A stretch of 26,570 nt of DNA from a virus: positions 1 through 26,570 of IMG/VR virus record IMGVR_UViG_3300007508_000040; one strand, 5' to 3'. The translations under genes and the position numbers were made by a program. Of the stretch, positions 24,955 through 26,570 are shown piece after piece. The notes beneath the pieces were generated by a model that worked only from the letters and a program-made list of their open reading frames with translations, was not told the DNA's origin and searched no databases. The stretch's first letter is position 1. Every line of letters begins with the position of its first letter.

Positions 24955-25035
24955 TTATCCCAAAAATATGGCGATAGTCACTAAGGCGATCAAGAACACA
25001 AAGATCGCGCTCCATGACATCCACCAGCGTCCCAT
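24955..25035 (-). CDS. 26-residue single-pass membrane microprotein
   Basis: This small ORF begins with ATG at 25035, one base after the TAG of the SSB gene, and ends with TAA at 24957-24955, just before the terminator. The peptide starts MGRWWMSWS and continues with IFVFLIALVTIAIFLG, a clear membrane helix ending at the C-terminus. The basic/aromatic N-terminus would favour a cytoplasmic N-end. There is no Shine-Dalgarno sequence, so translation would rely on re-initiation from the SSB stop. The exact fit between the upstream stop and the terminator argues that it is a real gene. Function is unknown; a holin-like, host-inhibiting or membrane-tethering peptide are options. Confidence 0.6.
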   Translation of the reverse strand: MGRWWMSWSAIFVFLIALVTIAIFLG

Positions 25036-25036
25036 G

Positions 25037-25534
25037 CTAAAAATCAGGGAGCGCATCATCAAACTCCTGAGCCGCACCATTCTCTGGCACGGGTGCGCTG
25101 TCGTTGGCTGGCATCCGGTATCCCTTTACCTCTGGACGGGAGACCATGACCTGCCCCGTATTGGGATTACGGCGTTCTTTGGACATGCCTATCACGACGC
25201 CGACGTGTAGGCCACGCATAGTCGCAATATCCCCCGGCTTGTCAGGCGAGGGATGCCCTCCAAACTGCAACAGGCTCTTGAGTTGGCGTTGACCAATCTC
25301 CTGCGCCATCTTGGATGTCTTGTGGTGCACGTTGATCCAATGACGGATTGATCCGCCACCGCCCACATCTTCGAGTTCGACCATCACCTGATGGCCGTTA
25401 CCGTTGTTCATCTCCTGCCACTCGGCGTTTGCGACACGCACGTCGTAAGTCCCCGGCTGAAGAATGGATACACCCTTGGCTTCGGTTACGGAAGACAGGT
25501 CGAGTTCTGAAAAACTTGCAAAGGTATTGCTCAT
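25037..25534 (-). CDS. DUF669-type single-stranded-DNA-binding protein
   Basis: This is a 165-residue protein. The core matches the DUF669 pattern: LQPGTYDVRVANAEWQEMNNGNGHQVMVELE, a HWINVHH strand, AQEIGQRQLKSLLQFGG, and a final strand region with RRNPNTGQVMVSRPEVKGYR. The C-terminus is disordered and ends in an acidic-hydrophobic tip (EFDDALPDF) resembling the DDDIPF tip with which bacterial SSB recruits partner enzymes. The ATG overlaps the ATPase stop as ATGA, so the two are co-translated. It probably coats single-stranded DNA during replication and works with the Sak4-like ATPase in strand annealing or exchange. Confidence 0.75.
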   Translation of the reverse strand: MSNTFASFSELDLSSVTEAKGVSILQPGTYDVRVANAEWQEMNNGNGHQVMVELEDVGGGGSIRHWINVHHKTSKMAQEIGQRQLKSLLQFGGHPSPDKPGDIATMRGLHVGVVIGMSKERRNPNTGQVMVSRPEVKGYRMPANDSAPVPENGAAQEFDDALPDF

Positions 25535-26349
25535 GCGGCTTTCTCCTTCTTGATCTGAGTAGGTTTAAGTTTTCGGTTTTGGCTTTCACGATATTTGGCA
25601 TACTTTTCATCATCTGTTCGTATGAGTTTGAGAAGCGTTACCACGTTGTCACATGGCTCCACGGGCTTGAGTCTTCCGCGAGGGTCGCGGGACTTCCCGT
25701 GCCAACCACGCACTTCTTCCGTGATCAGGAAGCGCTTAATCGTCGGAGAATTCTTATCACCGTCCGTCGTTCGCACGCCACAGAAAACGTGATCGAACAG
25801 CGCAGGGAGTTGCTTCGCGACTTTGTTGCCCTTGATAAGCGGCCAGTAATTTACGTTGCCGTTATCGTCGGTTTCCTCGGATACAAGGCACGTCATATAT
25901 ACGTGCATATCCACATCTCGAAGCCACTTCAGCGCGCCTATCATTAGGCGGCTGTACTCGCCCCATTTCACGAATCCGTTTGTCACGTCTTTAAATTCCT
26001 CCTCGACGTGCTCCATCAGTTGGTCGGAGAGTTCAGTCAGGCTGTCCACGGCAAGCCACTGGTATCCAGCCTTTGCGAACTCGGGTGAGGACATCATGCG
26101 TACGATCCCACGGAACGAGTACACGCCATCGTCCGGCCTGTGATCTCCATCCCATGATTTGAAATCGACGTACTCAATGTCCGTGTCTTCCAAAGACTTG
26201 AGACCGCCCTCCCCGGAAAGGATCAGCCCTTTACCGTAGGATTCCGCATAGTGCCTGCACTGATGGGTCTTGCCCCATCCGTGATGACTCATAATCAGGG
26301 TCTTGTCTTTAATAAACTTCGTGTCATTGGTTTTCTTCGTGTTAAACAT
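25531..26349 (-). CDS. Sak4-like RecA-fold ATPase (recombinase)
   Basis: This is a 272-residue P-loop NTPase. Walker A is SHHGWGKT (21-28; K27, T28), with the first conserved Gly replaced by Ser. Walker B is WLAVDS (98-103; D102). A later segment (VDMHVYMTCLVSEE) fits the sensor strand of the AAA_24/Sak4 group, and GNKVAKQLPALFDHVFCG is typical of these phage ATPases. The C-terminus is basic (KLKPTQIKKEKAA). GGAG at 26363-26360 supports ATG 26349; ATG 26358 is too close to it, and the longer reading to 26445 lies inside the upstream gene. The adjacent SSB gene matches known Sak4-SSB pairs, which promote annealing and recombination. Confidence 0.75.
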   Translation of the reverse strand: MFNTKKTNDTKFIKDKTLIMSHHGWGKTHQCRHYAESYGKGLILSGEGGLKSLEDTDIEYVDFKSWDGDHRPDDGVYSFRGIVRMMSSPEFAKAGYQWLAVDSLTELSDQLMEHVEEEFKDVTNGFVKWGEYSRLMIGALKWLRDVDMHVYMTCLVSEETDDNGNVNYWPLIKGNKVAKQLPALFDHVFCGVRTTDGDKNSPTIKRFLITEEVRGWHGKSRDPRGRLKPVEPCDNVVTLLKLIRTDDEKYAKYRESQNRKLKPTQIKKEKAA

Positions 26350-26570
26350 TCGGGTCATGCTCCAAGCAAAAGTCGTCGACCTCGGACTCGTCCTCGAATT
26401 CGACGTAGGTGAGACGTTCGTACGGCTTCGCTGTGAGAGCGCCAACGATGCGATCCTGAAGATCGTCGGACATCCCCTCCCAGTGTTTGCGACTAAAGGA
26501 CAACTTCAGCCCAAAATCCTTGGCTTCCCCGAAACTAAGAACTTCGTCAACCAGCATTTGCAATAAGGTC
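26342..26570 (-). CDS. Unrecognised gene, probably partial at the window edge
   Basis: The frame is open from the right edge to TAA at 26344-26342 and encodes at least 75 residues. Readable parts include MLVDEVLSFGEAKDFGLKLSFSRKHWEGM, DDLQDRIVGAL and an acidic end (VEFEDESEVDDFCLEHDPNV). Possible internal starts are TTG 26563 and ATG 26557, neither with a Shine-Dalgarno sequence, so it may be the C-terminal part of a longer protein. It overlaps the ATPase gene by 8 bases and belongs to the same operon. No family is recognised. Confidence 0.5.
   Translation of the reverse strand, partial: TLLQMLVDEVLSFGEAKDFGLKLSFSRKHWEGMSDDLQDRIVGALTAKPYERLTYVEFEDESEVDDFCLEHDPNV

Noticed and set aside
24665-25024. 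119-codon version of the winged-helix gene
   Set aside because: The extension would pass through the terminator stem and the microprotein, and GGAGG fits the internal ATG 24913.
24899-25210. 103-codon plus-strand ORF opposite the SSB and microprotein
   Set aside because: It lacks a ribosome-binding site and is antisense to a supported DUF669 gene; its composition is that of a shadow frame.
25531-26445. 304-codon version of the ATPase
   Set aside because: The extra N-terminal residues overlap the upstream gene, are Ser/Arg/Thr-rich without structure, and the GGAG site fits ATG 26349.
26303-26566. 87-codon plus-strand ORF at the right edge
   Set aside because: It is antisense to the ATPase start and the upstream partial gene, and no start signal supports it.
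1-26570. tRNA genes, rRNA, CRISPR arrays, insertion sequences, attachment sites
   Set aside because: Gaps between genes are too short for most of these, and no cloverleaf, spaced repeats, transposase or integrase was seen.

Overview
The window is a segment of a tailed double-stranded DNA phage genome. It shows a DUF5309/SU10-type major capsid protein, a head-tail adaptor, a hub-like protein, a repeat-bearing tail fibre and a run of four large internal/ejection-type proteins that ends in a 3246-residue giant. There is no tape-measure, tail-tube or sheath gene, so a short-tailed (podovirus-like) virion is the best inference. The host should be Gram-negative, because the first complete gene encodes a lipobox protein with a C-terminal membrane anchor, the layout of a unimolecular spanin. 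No integrase, repressor, tRNA, CRISPR array or insertion sequence is visible.

Layout. Positions 81-1673 hold small genes on the plus strand: the candidate spanin, two hypothetical proteins, an HNH-like nuclease and a small pre-scaffold protein. Positions 1675-4010 hold the scaffold-like protein and the major capsid protein, closed by a textbook terminator at 4040-4067. Positions 4082-7957 hold a small charged protein, the adaptor, the hub and the fibre. A GNAT-like acetyltransferase gene of clearly lower GC follows at 7957-8475. Positions 8462-14134 encode three coiled-coil or glycine-rich proteins with the look of ejection proteins. Positions 14139-23879 are one open frame for a multidomain giant with an HEIMH zinc-metallopeptidase motif and a candidate ADP-ribosyltransferase-like fold. 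All plus-strand genes are tightly packed or overlapping, as expected for a late operon.

From 23865 to the right edge everything is on the minus strand and looks like the end of an early DNA-metabolism operon. In transcription order it holds the end of an unrecognised gene, a Sak4-like RecA-fold ATPase, a DUF669-type single-strand-binding protein with an SSB-like acidic tip, an unlisted 26-codon membrane microprotein, a terminator, a winged-helix protein, and a Cas4-like PD-(D/E)XK nuclease with a likely iron-sulphur site. ATPase, SSB and nuclease together make a plausible recombination or end-processing set. The two transcription units converge and their coding ends overlap by 15 bases.

The least ordinary items are the giant protein with its two candidate enzymatic domains, the membrane microprotein, the terminator butted directly against a Shine-Dalgarno sequence, a repeated gene-junction motif (ATTAAAGGGACGACTA), and patchy base composition that suggests mosaicism. 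All functional names rest on reading motifs and gene order; no database search was possible.
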